A stretch of 64,000 bases of DNA. Source: Streptomyces wedmorensis (GTDB lineage: Bacteria; Actinomycetota; Actinomycetes; Streptomycetales; Streptomycetaceae). Below are positions 24,034 through 31,355 of this stretch, piece by piece. The stretch lies in NCBI RefSeq assembly GCF_000716445.1, contig NZ_JNWK01000017.1:147198-211197 (forward strand). The letters run 5' to 3'. The notes beneath the pieces are model-generated. The model made no database searches and had not been told where the DNA came from. It saw only the letters and a program-made list of their open reading frames with translations. A program made the position numbers and the translations under genes. Numbering within the stretch: the stretch's first letter is position 1; the number at the start of each line of letters is the position of its first letter.

Positions 24034-24905
24034 AGGCGCTCCAACTGCTTCTCGGCGAGCGAACGGACGTCCTTCTCGGCGATCTTCCGGGTGTCGAACA
24101 TGAAAATCTCGATCGCGACGTCCCCACGCTGGGCGAACGCGCGGGCCTCGTAGATGTCGAGGTATCCGGCCTCGCGATGCACCGGGTAGACGAAGTAGCG
24201 GCCGTTCCCGGAGCCCTTCAGCTCCTCACCGGCCGCGCCGGATTCGTCTTCCGCGTAGGAGAGCTGGTCCTCCACGAACTCCAGGGCGCCGATCTGCTCG
24301 CCGGGGCGGTACTGAATGAGGTTGACCGTGACCGTCCGGTACTCGCCCGACCGCCACGAGCGGCTCGCGATGCGCCGGATGCCCTGGCGGAGCTGGAACT
24401 GCAGCGCGTGGTTCGGCCAGGTGTAGTCGGAGACGTAGGTCGAGAGCGAAACCCAGCCGTCCTCACCGTCGGCCTTCGCCCCCGCCGGGCGCGGAACCAG
24501 CAGCTTCCGCAGGTCGCCCTGTGCCTTCGACTGCAGGTCCTCCTTCGCGGAGAGCGGTTCCGGCTCCTGGCCCTCGGGGAGCGGCTTCGCCGGGTAGGCG
24601 AGGCCGGGCTGGTTGAGGGCGGGGAGCGGGGTGGGTTCGCGGTCGGCCTGGATGCGGTAGCCGACGGCGGTGCCGCCGACGAGGCCGAGGACGGCGGCGA
24701 CGGCGATCAGCCGGACCGTACGGAGGACCCGGCGGCGCGGCCGTGTGGCGGTGTCGGGCGTGGTGCCGGTGGGCGTGGTGCCGGTGGGCGTCTCCGGTGC
24801 GGCGGGTTCGGCAGGATTCACGACCGGAATGGCTGCTTCCGGTACCGCGTCACGCTCCGGAGGTGGCGCTGTTCCCTGGTTCGGGATGGTTTCTTCGTTG
24901 CTCAA
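24030..24905 (-). CDS. Membrane-anchored protein, paralogue 1 of 3
   Basis: 291 aa. The N-terminal 55 residues are rich in Pro, Thr and Glu and probably disordered, with the repeat TGTTPTGTTP. A membrane helix spans about 68-84, followed by an extracellular domain with the shared motif LRKLLVPRPAG and DGWVSLSTYVSDY. The start is TTG 24905, placed after GGGGGGA; the longer in-frame sequence upstream is antisense to the divergent DsrE gene. First gene of the operon of three paralogues, all coupled by 4-bp overlaps. Confidence 0.8.
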   Translation of the reverse strand: MSNEETIPNQGTAPPPERDAVPEAAIPVVNPAEPAAPETPTGTTPTGTTPDTATRPRRRVLRTVRLIAVAAVLGLVGGTAVGYRIQADREPTPLPALNQPGLAYPAKPLPEGQEPEPLSAKEDLQSKAQGDLRKLLVPRPAGAKADGEDGWVSLSTYVSDYTWPNHALQFQLRQGIRRIASRSWRSGEYRTVTVNLIQYRPGEQIGALEFVEDQLSYAEDESGAAGEELKGSGNGRYFVYPVHREAGYLDIYEARAFAQRGDVAIEIFMFDTRKIAEKDVRSLAEKQLERL

Positions 24906-25008
24906 GAGTCCCCCCACGAGACCTGAAGCGCGGATTCCGTCATCCGCGCACCCAGCTGACACGCGAGGGACGCAGGGGGTTGCAGCGCCGCGCATTACAG
25001 TTCGGCAT

Positions 25009-25371
25009 ATGGCGAAGAAGCTCGTGATCAAGGTGACCGCAGGGGCCGACGCCCCCGAACGCTGCTCGCAGGCCTTCACGGTGGCCGCCGTCGCCGTCGC
25101 GAGCGGCGTGGAGGTCTCGCTCTGGCTGACCGGCGAGTCGTCGTGGTTCGCGCTGCCGGGCCGGGCGGCGGAGTTCGAGCTTCCGCACGCCGCGCCGCTG
25201 CCGGACCTGATCGAGTCGATCCTCGCGGCCGGCCGCGTCACCCTCTGCACCCAGTGCGCCGCCCGCCGGGAGATCACGGAGGAGGACGTCCTGGACGGCG
25301 TCCGCATCGCCGGCGCGCAGGTCTTCGTCCAGGAAGCGATGTCCGACGAGACCCAGGCCCTCGTCTACTAG
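25009..25371 (+). CDS. DsrE-family protein
   Basis: 120 aa. It has the small alpha/beta DsrE/DsrF fold: a KLVIKVTAGADAPERCSQAFTVA start, then VSLWLTGESSWFALPG, and a Cys pair in TLCTQCAARR where sulfur-carrier members have their active Cys. Some members move sulfur in tRNA thiolation or sulfur oxidation; whether this one does is not known. Start ATG 25009. Divergent from the three-paralogue operon. Its stop is directly followed by the first copy of the 182-bp duplication. Confidence 0.8.
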   Translation: MAKKLVIKVTAGADAPERCSQAFTVAAVAVASGVEVSLWLTGESSWFALPGRAAEFELPHAAPLPDLIESILAAGRVTLCTQCAARREITEEDVLDGVRIAGAQVFVQEAMSDETQALVY

Positions 25372-25742
25372 CCCCGACGCACCCCTCGCACCGCTCGGCC
25401 CCAAGGGGCCTCACAGGCTTCGCGCCGCTGCGCCGGACTCCGTCCACCGACAGTGACCGGCGGCCCGCTTACCGCTCCCGGCGCTTCTTGCCGTCCAGCT
25501 CGTCCCACCACTCATCGGACTGAGGATCACCCGAGGGGTCGTCCCACCAGCGGACCCATCCCCCGACGCACCCCTCGCACCGCTCGGCCCCAAGGGGCCT
25601 CACAGGCTTCGCGCCGCTGCGCCGGACTCCGTCCACCGACGGCGACCGGCGGCCCACTTACGGCTCCCGGCGCTTCTTGCCGTCCAGCTCGTCCCACCAC
25701 TCATCGGACTGAGGGTCACCCGAGGGGTCGTCCCACCAGCGG
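25372..25742. repeat. 182-bp tandem duplication of the DUF3099 gene tail
   Basis: 25372-25553 and 25561-25742 are nearly identical, an exact 189-bp step with a 7-bp spacer. Each copy carries the last 27 or so codons of the DUF3099 gene plus its 3' flank. The left copy therefore contains an orphan fragment (25469-25556, minus strand) ending in the same KKRR motif. Confidence 0.92.
25469..25556 (-). pseudogene. Orphan duplicated 3' fragment of the DUF3099 gene
   Basis: Encodes only the C-terminal end of DUF3099 (RWWDDPSGDPQSDEWW onward to GKKRRER and stop) with no start of its own in the family frame. It is the copied tail of the neighbouring gene. Not expected to be translated on its own. Confidence 0.85.
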
Positions 25743-25951
25743 TCTTCGGGGCCGCGGCGGTTGGCGACCATGGCGGCGACGGGTGGGATGACCATGGCGA
25801 CGACGCACATGCCGATGGCGACGGGCATCGAGAAGAGGCGCACGACGGCCCAGGCGCCCACGAAGAGGGCCAGGCAGGCGCCCATCATCCAGAAGTAGAC
25901 GTGACGGCGGCGTGCGTACACACATTCAGGGTACGGCGAGGCGCCCGTCAT
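25658..25951 (-). CDS. DUF3099 membrane protein
   Basis: 97 aa. Two membrane helices (about residues 21-41 and 45-62) are followed by a conserved acidic, tryptophan-rich tail (RRGPEDRWWDDPSG and DEWWDEL). It matches DUF3099, an actinobacterial family without known function. The start is uncertain: ATG 25951 is listed, but GTG 25921 (VYARRRH) fits the conserved N-terminus better. Its tail has been duplicated downstream. Neighbouring genes are the DUF1416/rhodanese operon on the same strand, separated by a long hairpin. Confidence 0.8.
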   Translation of the reverse strand: MTGASPYPECVYARRRHVYFWMMGACLALFVGAWAVVRLFSMPVAIGMCVVAMVIPPVAAMVANRRGPEDRWWDDPSGDPQSDEWWDELDGKKRREP

Positions 25952-26036
25952 CGACGGCCGGAGGCCGGCGCGACGGCCCGAAGTCTGCGGGACCCCCTGG
26001 GGCCGGGCAGCGCGAGGGGCCGTGGGAAAAAGAGGA

Positions 26037-26100
26037 CCGGAGGGCCGTGCCTCTAGTCCTGGAAATGGCGTCCAACCCCCCAGGAGGCACGGCCCTCCGG
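26037..26100. terminator. Long hairpin with 30-nt loop between DUF1416 and DUF3099
   Basis: Arms 26037-26053 and 26084-26100 are a perfect 17-bp inverted repeat (CCGGAGGGCCGTGCCTC and its complement) around a 30-nt loop. It lies downstream of the leftward DUF1416 gene and may end that operon. The large single-stranded loop is unusual for a plain terminator and leaves room for a small-RNA role. Confidence 0.65.
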
Positions 26101-26156
26101 CCGTAGGTGAGGCTGCGGACCACGCGGACCCCGACGGGCGGAGCCCGTGGTGGCGT

Positions 26157-26206
26157 GCCGAAGCCTGTGAGGCGCCCCCGGCGCCGAGCGGTGCGAGGGG
26201 CGCGTC
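26157..26206. repeat. Inverted copy of the flank of the 182-bp duplication
   Basis: CGAAGCCTGTGAGG... GCCGAGCGGTGCGAGGGG at 26157-26206 is close to the reverse complement of the start of each duplicated unit (about 25376-25422 and 25565-25611). Three copies thus bracket the DUF3099 gene, two direct and one inverted. Confidence 0.75.
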
Positions 26207-26211
26207 AGGAA

Positions 26212-26499
26212 TCAGACCGCGATGGCGACCTCGGCGAGGCCACCCTTCTGGGCGACGACCTGGCGGTCGGCGGTGCCGCCGGGAACCAGGGCGCGGACGG
26301 TCCAGGTGCCCTCGGCCGCGTAGAAGCGGAACTGTCCGGTGGCGGAGGTCGGGACCTCGGCCGTGAACTCGCCGGTCGAGTCCAGGAGGCGGACGTAACC
26401 GGTGACGGGCTCGCCGTCCTTGGTCACGAAGCCCTGGATGGTGGTCTCACCGGGCTTGATCGTCGAGGCGTCGGGGCCGCCGGGCTGCGCTCCACACAT
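26212..26499 (-). CDS. DUF1416 protein
   Basis: 95 aa, a small beta-rich protein starting MCGAQPGG and containing GFVTKDGEPVTGYVRLLDSTGEF. This is an actinobacterial family nearly always found right after a thiosulfate sulfurtransferase gene, as here (52 bp spacing). The Cys at position 2 is conserved and could carry sulfur or be modified; this is inference. ATG 26499 follows AAGGA at 9 nt. Confidence 0.9.
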   Translation of the reverse strand: MCGAQPGGPDASTIKPGETTIQGFVTKDGEPVTGYVRLLDSTGEFTAEVPTSATGQFRFYAAEGTWTVRALVPGGTADRQVVAQKGGLAEVAIAV

Positions 26500-26551
26500 G
26501 ATGTTCTGTCCTTACGGTCGAGGGGTCCGGAGGGGAGGAGGGTCCGGGGAC

Positions 26552-27397
26552 TTACTTGTTGGCGCCGAGCTCGATCGGCACGCCGACGAGGGAGCCGTAC
26601 TCGGTCCACGAGCCGTCGTAGTTCTTGACGTTCGTGACCTCGAGCAGCTCGTGCAGGACGAACCAGGTCAGCGCGGAGCGCTCGCCGATGCGGCAGTAGG
26701 CGATGGTGTCCTTCGCCAGATCGACCTGCTCGGCCTCGTAGAGGGCCTTGAGCTCGTCGTCCGACTTGAAGGTGCCGTCGTCGTTGGCGTTCTTCGACCA
26801 CGGGATGTTGCGGGCGCTCGGCACGTGGCCGGGGCGCTGCGACTGCTCCTGCGGGAGGTGCGCCGGGGCGAGCAGCTTGCCGGAGAACTCGTCGGGCGAG
26901 CGGACGTCGACCAGGTTCTGGGCGCCGATCGCGGCCACGACGTCGTCGCGGAAGGCGCGGATCGAGGAGTCCTGGGCCTTGGCCTTGTACTCGGTGGCCG
27001 GGCGGGACGGGACCTCGGAGCCGTCGACCAGGTCACGGGAGTCGAGCTCCCACTTCTTGCGGCCGCCGTCGAGGAGCTTCACGTCCTGGTGGCCGTACAG
27101 CTTGAAGTACCAGTAGGCGTAGGAGGCGAACCAGTTGTTGTTGCCGCCGTAGAGGACGACCGTGGTGTCGTTGCCGATGCCCTTGGCCGAGAGGAGCTTC
27201 TCGAAGCCCTCCTGGTCGATGAAGTCGCGGCGGACCGGGTCCTGGAGGTCCTGGGTCCAGTCGATCCGGATGGCGTTGCGGATGTGGTTCTTCTCGTAGG
27301 CCGAGGTGTCCTCGTCGACCTCGACGAGGGCGACCTGCGGGTTGTCGAGGTTGGCCTCGACCCAGTCCGCGTCGACCAGTACGTCGCTGCGAGCCAT
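26552..27397 (-). CDS. sseA: Thiosulfate/3-mercaptopyruvate sulfurtransferase (tandem rhodanese)
   Basis: 281 aa with two rhodanese domains. The N-terminal one is non-catalytic (VLYGGNNNWF). The C-terminal one has the active Cys235 in the loop CRIGERS, the thiosulfate-type pattern CRxGxR(S/T). It moves sulfane sulfur, for example from thiosulfate to cyanide or thiols. ATG 27397 follows GGAGGAG. Expression is probably controlled by the cysteine-containing leader peptide 170 bp upstream. The DUF1416 gene follows in the same operon. Confidence 0.94.
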   Translation of the reverse strand: MARSDVLVDADWVEANLDNPQVALVEVDEDTSAYEKNHIRNAIRIDWTQDLQDPVRRDFIDQEGFEKLLSAKGIGNDTTVVLYGGNNNWFASYAYWYFKLYGHQDVKLLDGGRKKWELDSRDLVDGSEVPSRPATEYKAKAQDSSIRAFRDDVVAAIGAQNLVDVRSPDEFSGKLLAPAHLPQEQSQRPGHVPSARNIPWSKNANDDGTFKSDDELKALYEAEQVDLAKDTIAYCRIGERSALTWFVLHELLEVTNVKNYDGSWTEYGSLVGVPIELGANK

Positions 27398-27566
27398 GCT
27401 GTTCTCCTCCGGGGCAGTGTGCGGCGGTGTGGTGCGGGTAGTGCGTGTGTGTGGTGCGGTACGCGTCGTCGCGTGGCGTACGGACTGCGGACGTGCGTAC
27501 GGCTTGCACAGGGCGGCCCTGACCGCGGTGGGAGGGCCTGAGGAATACGGGAGTGGCGAGTCCCGC

Positions 27567-27647
27567 TCAGACGGAACGACAGAGCATGGCGGCGACGCGG
27601 CACAGGTCTACTGCCCGCCGCTTCGTGAGATCCGCCTGTCGCTTCAT
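27567..27647 (-). CDS. Cysteine-containing leader peptide of the sulfurtransferase operon
   Basis: 26-aa ORF starting MKRQADLTKRRAVDLCR and ending with a second Cys (AAMLCRSV). Short basic ORFs with the same TKRRAVDLCRVAA core are found upstream of sulfur genes in many streptomycetes and are annotated as putative leader peptides. Two Cys codons (16 and 23) near the end fit ribosome-mediated control by cysteine supply. Promoter candidate at 27696-27724; the 169-nt space to sseA has a possible hairpin of GGCCCT/AGGGCC. Confidence 0.88.
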   Translation of the reverse strand: MKRQADLTKRRAVDLCRVAAMLCRSV

Positions 27648-27695
27648 GCCCTCGATCGTAGGGACGGACAGGCGGCCGTGTCACCGGCGTGTCGT

Positions 27696-27724
27696 ATTTT
27701 GAGACACGATCGTCCGAGATTCAA
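27696..27724 (-). promoter_or_regulatory. Promoter of the leader-sseA operon
   Basis: On the minus strand TTGAAT (27724-27719) and CAAAAT (27701-27696) are spaced 17 nt, a good vegetative promoter. Transcription would start near 27689, about 42 nt before the leader ATG. A GTGTC/GACAC inverted repeat (27689-27693, 27703-27707) overlaps the -10 and could be an operator. Confidence 0.6.
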
Positions 27725-27818
27725 GACACAACTACCGTGCGGAGGGGCTCCGAACGCCTCCGTACCCGACTGTCCGCTTCCCCTTCTGCGGATCGGACGA
27801 AGGCGTCTCAGCATGTGG

Positions 27819-27877
27819 CCTGGGGGGTGTCTTGCCGCTCAGACCGGGCAGGCCGGAGCGGCAAGACACCCCCCAGG
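27819..27877 (-). terminator. 22-bp perfect hairpin after DUF2993 gene
   Basis: Arms 27819-27840 and 27856-27877 pair without mismatch around a 15-nt loop, beginning 16 bp after the stop of the leftward DUF2993 gene. It separates that gene from the leader-sseA promoter. Confidence 0.85.
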
Positions 27878-27892
27878 TGCCGCGGACGGGTT

Positions 27893-28582
27893 TCAGCCCG
27901 CGAGGACGATGTCCTTGCCGGCCACCATGACGGCGAGGCCGTCCGGGCGGGGCTCGACCTTCTCGACCTTCATGCCGGCGATCATGCCGATCGGGCGCTC
28001 GAAGTCGGTGCGGGCGCGGACCACTTCCTCGACGCCCGGGATGCCCTCGCCGGGCACCTCGTCGGCACGGACCCGGATCGTGCCGCCGTCGACGACGGTC
28101 ACGGTGGAGACGACCGTACGGGTCAGGGTGCGGCCCAGGATCTTCACGCCGCCGGTCACCTTCACCTTGCCGTTGCCGCCGTAGGCGACGGTGGCGCCCT
28201 GGTCGGCCGCGGCGGCGGTGAGGTCCGCGTACGAGATGAGGGCGGTGCCGGTCGCGGAGCCGGCCTTCGCGCCCGCCCAGTCGCCGGTGACGGTCACGTC
28301 CCGCAGGACGGCGGTCAGTTCGCCGACCCGGATGCGCTTGCTGCCCGCCGTCGCCTGCACGCCGGTCGCCGTCACGTCGACCTGGTCGAACCGCTTGTCG
28401 GCGACCTGGGTGAGGAAGGGGAAGCCCTTGATGTCGACCTCGATCGACTCGCTGCTCGCGGCCGAGAGCTTCACCCGGCTCGACGCCTCCGACTCGGCGT
28501 AGGCCACGGCCAGCCGGTCGATCCCGACGAGGACCCCGCCCAGCACGACGGCCACGATCAGCAGAATCCGCAGTGCTCGCAT
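27893..28582 (-). CDS. DUF2993 (LmeA-like) secreted or membrane-anchored protein
   Basis: 229 aa. An N-terminal hydrophobic segment (ALRILLIVAVVLGGVLVG) serves as signal anchor, and the rest matches DUF2993. That includes KGFPFLTQVADKRFDQVDVTATGV near residue 55 and later FERPIGMIAGMKVEKV. The mycobacterial relative LmeA binds phospholipids and supports cell-envelope mannan synthesis; the Streptomyces role is unknown. Start ATG 28582. It is flanked on both sides by strong hairpins and so is probably transcribed alone. Confidence 0.88.
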   Translation of the reverse strand: MRALRILLIVAVVLGGVLVGIDRLAVAYAESEASSRVKLSAASSESIEVDIKGFPFLTQVADKRFDQVDVTATGVQATAGSKRIRVGELTAVLRDVTVTGDWAGAKAGSATGTALISYADLTAAAADQGATVAYGGNGKVKVTGGVKILGRTLTRTVVSTVTVVDGGTIRVRADEVPGEGIPGVEEVVRARTDFERPIGMIAGMKVEKVEPRPDGLAVMVAGKDIVLAG

Positions 28583-28659
28583 GGGATGTGCGTCCCCCCG
28601 GTAGAAGACTTCGGCGTGTGAAGGCCTTCGACGGCGGAGGCCTTCGGTGGGAAAGTGTT

Positions 28660-28697
28660 CGGCCCCCCGACACGAAGATCGACGTGTCGGGGGGCCG
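28660..28697 (-). terminator. Terminator of the hydrolase-MoaD-membrane protein operon
   Basis: A perfect 15-bp stem (28660-28674 with 28683-28697, GGCCCCCCGACACG arm) lies 40 bp after the stop of the leftward membrane protein gene and before the DUF2993 start. Confidence 0.8.
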
Positions 28698-28737
28698 GTT
28701 GGTTCCCGGGGCCGGTGCTGGCCCGGACGGGACGGGC

Positions 28738-29991
28738 TCAGGCCAGGGCGCGGCCGAGCAGGTAGACGGCGGGGGCGGCGGCCGTGAGCGGCAGCGCGAC
28801 GCCCGCGGTCATGTGGACGAACCGGGACGGGTAGTCGTAGCTCGCCACCCGCAGGCCGATCAGCGCGCAGACGCCGGCACCGAGGCCGAGCAGCGCGCCC
28901 GAGGTGCCCAGGTCCGTGAGGCCGCCGGCCGCGACTCCGGCGCCCGCCGCCGCGAGCAGCGCGGCGATCGGCGAGACCGGGCCGGGCAGCGGCAGCGCCC
29001 GGGCGAGGACGGCGGCGGCGACGGCGGCCCCGCCGACGACCACCGCGTCGGGCTCGGCGCCGAGGTGCCCGGTGGCGACGACGGTCAGCGCGGCGGAGGC
29101 GATCGTGGCCATCAGGCCGTACATCCGCTCGTCCGGGTCCGCGTGGCTGCGCAGCTGGAGGACCAGGCAGAGCAGCACCCAGACGCCGAGCGTGCCCAGG
29201 ATCGCGGGGGCCGCGTGCTCCCGGCCGGTGGCGAGCAGTGCGGCGTCCGCGACGAGACCGCCCGCGAACGCGAGGGCGATGCCCTGCCGGGCCGGCCACA
29301 TGCCGTTGAGCCGGAACCAGCCGGCGGCGGTCAGCGCCTGGAGCAGGACCAGCGGGACGAGGAGCCCGTACGAGCCGAGGGCGGCGCCGCCGGCGAGCAG
29401 CAGGCCGAGGACGGCGGTCAGCGCGGCCGGCTGCATGCCGGGGTCGATGATCGGCGACCGGCCTTCGGCCCTGGCCCGCTGGGCGTCGGTGATCCGGGTG
29501 TTCCCGGAGGTGGTGGGCGAGGAGTACGCGGGGCCCGCCGCTTCCGCGGCCTGCGCCACGGGAGCGGGCACGGACACCGGCACCGGGGCGGGCGCCGGGG
29601 CGGCGGCCGCGGCCTGCTGCTGCGCGGCGTGGTGACCGACGTGGTCGCCGGCCCGGTGACCGGCCTGGTGACCCGCGAGGTGACCGGCCTGGTCGACGGC
29701 CTGGTCCGCGTACACCGGGTGCTGCCCGTACGGCTGCTGGTACGGCTGCTCGGCCGGCTGCGGGTACGGCTGCCCGTACGGCTGCTGCTGGTACGCCGTC
29801 TCCGGCGTCCCGTAGGGCGCGGCGGCACGCGCGGCCTGGATCTGGTCGTGCGAGACGGCCGGCTGGTACGTGGTGTCCCAGGTCTGGCCCTCCCACGTCT
29901 GCGTGACGTCGGCCGGGGGCTGCTGACCGTCCTGCCGCCCGTTCGCGTACGGGTCGTACTGCTGCCCGCCGTAGTAGTGGTCGTTGCTCAT
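28738..29991 (-). CDS. Polytopic membrane protein with Gln/Tyr/Pro-rich N-terminus
   Basis: 417 aa. The first 180 residues are low-complexity and probably disordered, rich in Gln, Tyr, Pro and His (QQQPYGQPYPQP, and a HLAGHQAGHRAGDH stretch). The remainder forms about ten membrane segments beginning near residue 187. I do not recognise a named family. It starts at ATG 29991, 10 bp after the MoaD-like gene, in an operon with the alpha/beta hydrolase. The His repeat could bind metal; that is speculation. Confidence 0.8.
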   Translation of the reverse strand: MSNDHYYGGQQYDPYANGRQDGQQPPADVTQTWEGQTWDTTYQPAVSHDQIQAARAAAPYGTPETAYQQQPYGQPYPQPAEQPYQQPYGQHPVYADQAVDQAGHLAGHQAGHRAGDHVGHHAAQQQAAAAAPAPAPVPVSVPAPVAQAAEAAGPAYSSPTTSGNTRITDAQRARAEGRSPIIDPGMQPAALTAVLGLLLAGGAALGSYGLLVPLVLLQALTAAGWFRLNGMWPARQGIALAFAGGLVADAALLATGREHAAPAILGTLGVWVLLCLVLQLRSHADPDERMYGLMATIASAALTVVATGHLGAEPDAVVVGGAAVAAAVLARALPLPGPVSPIAALLAAAGAGVAAGGLTDLGTSGALLGLGAGVCALIGLRVASYDYPSRFVHMTAGVALPLTAAAPAVYLLGRALA

Positions 29992-30001
29992 GCTCTGGGG
30001 T

Positions 30002-30256
30002 TCACCCTCCTGCGAACGGGGGGAGCACCTCGACCGTGCCGCCCTCGGCAAGCCGTACCGTCTCATGGCTCCGGGTCCCGACGGGGTCGCCGTCGACCAG
30101 GAACGAGCACCGGAGGAGGACCTGCGTCAGCTCGCCCGGGTGCTTCGCGCGGGCCGCGTCGAGGGCCTCCGCCAGGTGCTCGGCGGCGTACGGCTCCTCT
30201 GCGACACCGGCGGCGGCCTTGGCCGCGGCCCAGTAGCGGATGGTTCCCGCTGCCAT
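30002..30256 (-). CDS. MoaD/ThiS-family sulfur carrier protein
   Basis: 84 aa, ubiquitin-like fold, ending in the essential Gly-Gly (PPFAGG) that is activated by adenylation and thiocarboxylated. Members donate sulfur in molybdopterin, thiamine or other pathways. No MoaE or ThiF-type partner is adjacent, so the pathway cannot be assigned. ATG 30256 follows AAGGGAG at 7 nt. It is the middle gene of a leftward set with the hydrolase and the polytopic membrane protein. Confidence 0.88.
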   Translation of the reverse strand: MAAGTIRYWAAAKAAAGVAEEPYAAEHLAEALDAARAKHPGELTQVLLRCSFLVDGDPVGTRSHETVRLAEGGTVEVLPPFAGG

Positions 30257-30301
30257 AGCGGCGCTCCCTTCGTTCGTGTGCGCGCCGCTCCCCATGATGG
30301 G

Positions 30302-31135
30302 CTATGCGCGCGTGAGCCAGTCCCCGAGCCGGGCGAGCAGCTCGTCGTCCGCCGCGTTCTCCGCGTGCCCCATGCCGCGCTCCAGCCAGAGCTCCGCGTC
30401 CCCCGCGCCGGCCAGCATCCGCGGGTGGTCGAGCGGGAAGTACGGGTCCCGGTCGCCGTGCACGACCAGGAGCGGGGTCGGCGCGATCAGCGGCACCGCC
30501 TCCACCGGAGACAGGGGTACGGGGTCCCAGGCGCGCCGCTCGATCCGGGTGCGGAACCCGTAGCGGCCGACGAGGCGGCCCGCGGGCCGGGTGACCACCC
30601 AGTGGAGGCGGCGCATCGGGGCCGTGCCCCGGTAGTACCAGCGGGCGGGCGCGGAGACGGAGGCGACGGCGTCCGCCCGCGCGTCCGCGCCCCGCTCCAG
30701 GGCGGCGTGGCGCAGGGCGACCGACCCGCCCATGGAGAAGCCGACCGTCGCCACGCGCGCGTGGCCGAGCTCACGGGCCCAGCGGACGGCGGTGGACAGG
30801 TCGAGGACCTCGCGGTCGCCGACCGTGGACAGGCCGCCGGAGCCGCCGTGCCCGCGGAAGGAGAAGGTGACGACGGACGCGCCGCGCTCCGCGAAGGCAC
30901 GGGCGGCGCGCCGGACGGCGGGCCGGTCGGCCGAGCCGGTGAACCCGTGGGCGACGACGACCGCCGTACCGGTGACCTCCGAATCGGTGACACTTGCCTC
31001 GGAGGGTTCGTAAACCGCCTCGATCCGGACACCGTCATCGGTACGCAACATCGCACGCCGAGGCATCGCACGGTGGACGGAAGTGAGCGAGGAAACATCC
31101 ACAATGTGAAATCGGCCCTCTGTCCCGGAACTCAT
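30302..31135 (-). CDS. Alpha/beta hydrolase
   Basis: 277 aa. The serine hydrolase elements are in order: oxyanion-hole motif VVAHGFTGS, nucleophile elbow GFSMGGS, acidic residue in VVHGDRDPYFP, and catalytic His in GMGHAENA. The substrate is unknown; the length and pattern fit esterase/lipase-like enzymes of the COG1073 kind. ATG 31135 was chosen since the conserved part starts soon after; the frame is open further upstream without similarity. First gene of the hydrolase-MoaD-membrane protein operon, divergent from glnR. Confidence 0.9.
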   Translation of the reverse strand: MSSGTEGRFHIVDVSSLTSVHRAMPRRAMLRTDDGVRIEAVYEPSEASVTDSEVTGTAVVVAHGFTGSADRPAVRRAARAFAERGASVVTFSFRGHGGSGGLSTVGDREVLDLSTAVRWARELGHARVATVGFSMGGSVALRHAALERGADARADAVASVSAPARWYYRGTAPMRRLHWVVTRPAGRLVGRYGFRTRIERRAWDPVPLSPVEAVPLIAPTPLLVVHGDRDPYFPLDHPRMLAGAGDAELWLERGMGHAENAADDELLARLGDWLTRA

Positions 31136-31157
31136 GTGGGCTATTCTGCTTGCCAGA

Positions 31158-31196
31158 GGATCCGGGCAACGCAGCCCCCGGGTCCTTTTGTGTTTT
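31158..31196 (+). terminator. Intrinsic terminator-like hairpin upstream of glnR
   Basis: GGATCCGGG (31158-31166) pairs with CCCGGGTCC (31177-31185, one G-T pair) and is followed by TTTTGTGTTTT. T-rich tails like this are rare in Streptomyces. On the plus strand it would stop transcription about 155 bp before glnR, so it may be an attenuator. Confidence 0.6.
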
Positions 31197-31298
31197 CCGA
31201 CCGTTGTTACGGACGGATGAACAAAAGCTCTCAGGGCGCGAGAGCCGCACGTGAGCACACATAGACGTCCTCGCAGGGACCGAGGAGGAACCGACGTC

Positions 31299-31355
31299 AT
31301 GGACGAGCGAACGACGCACTACCGACCGACGACCCGGGTAGGTGGGGAGCGATGA
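31299..31355 (+). CDS. Leader ORF overlapping the glnR start
   Basis: 18-codon ORF ([18 protein letters not shown]) with a strong SD, GAGGAGG, 10 nt before its ATG. Its TGA overlaps the ATG of glnR (ATGA). It is too short to recognise. Position suggests that its translation feeds ribosomes into glnR. Whether it is made is not known. Confidence 0.55.
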   Translation: MDERTTHYRPTTRVGGER

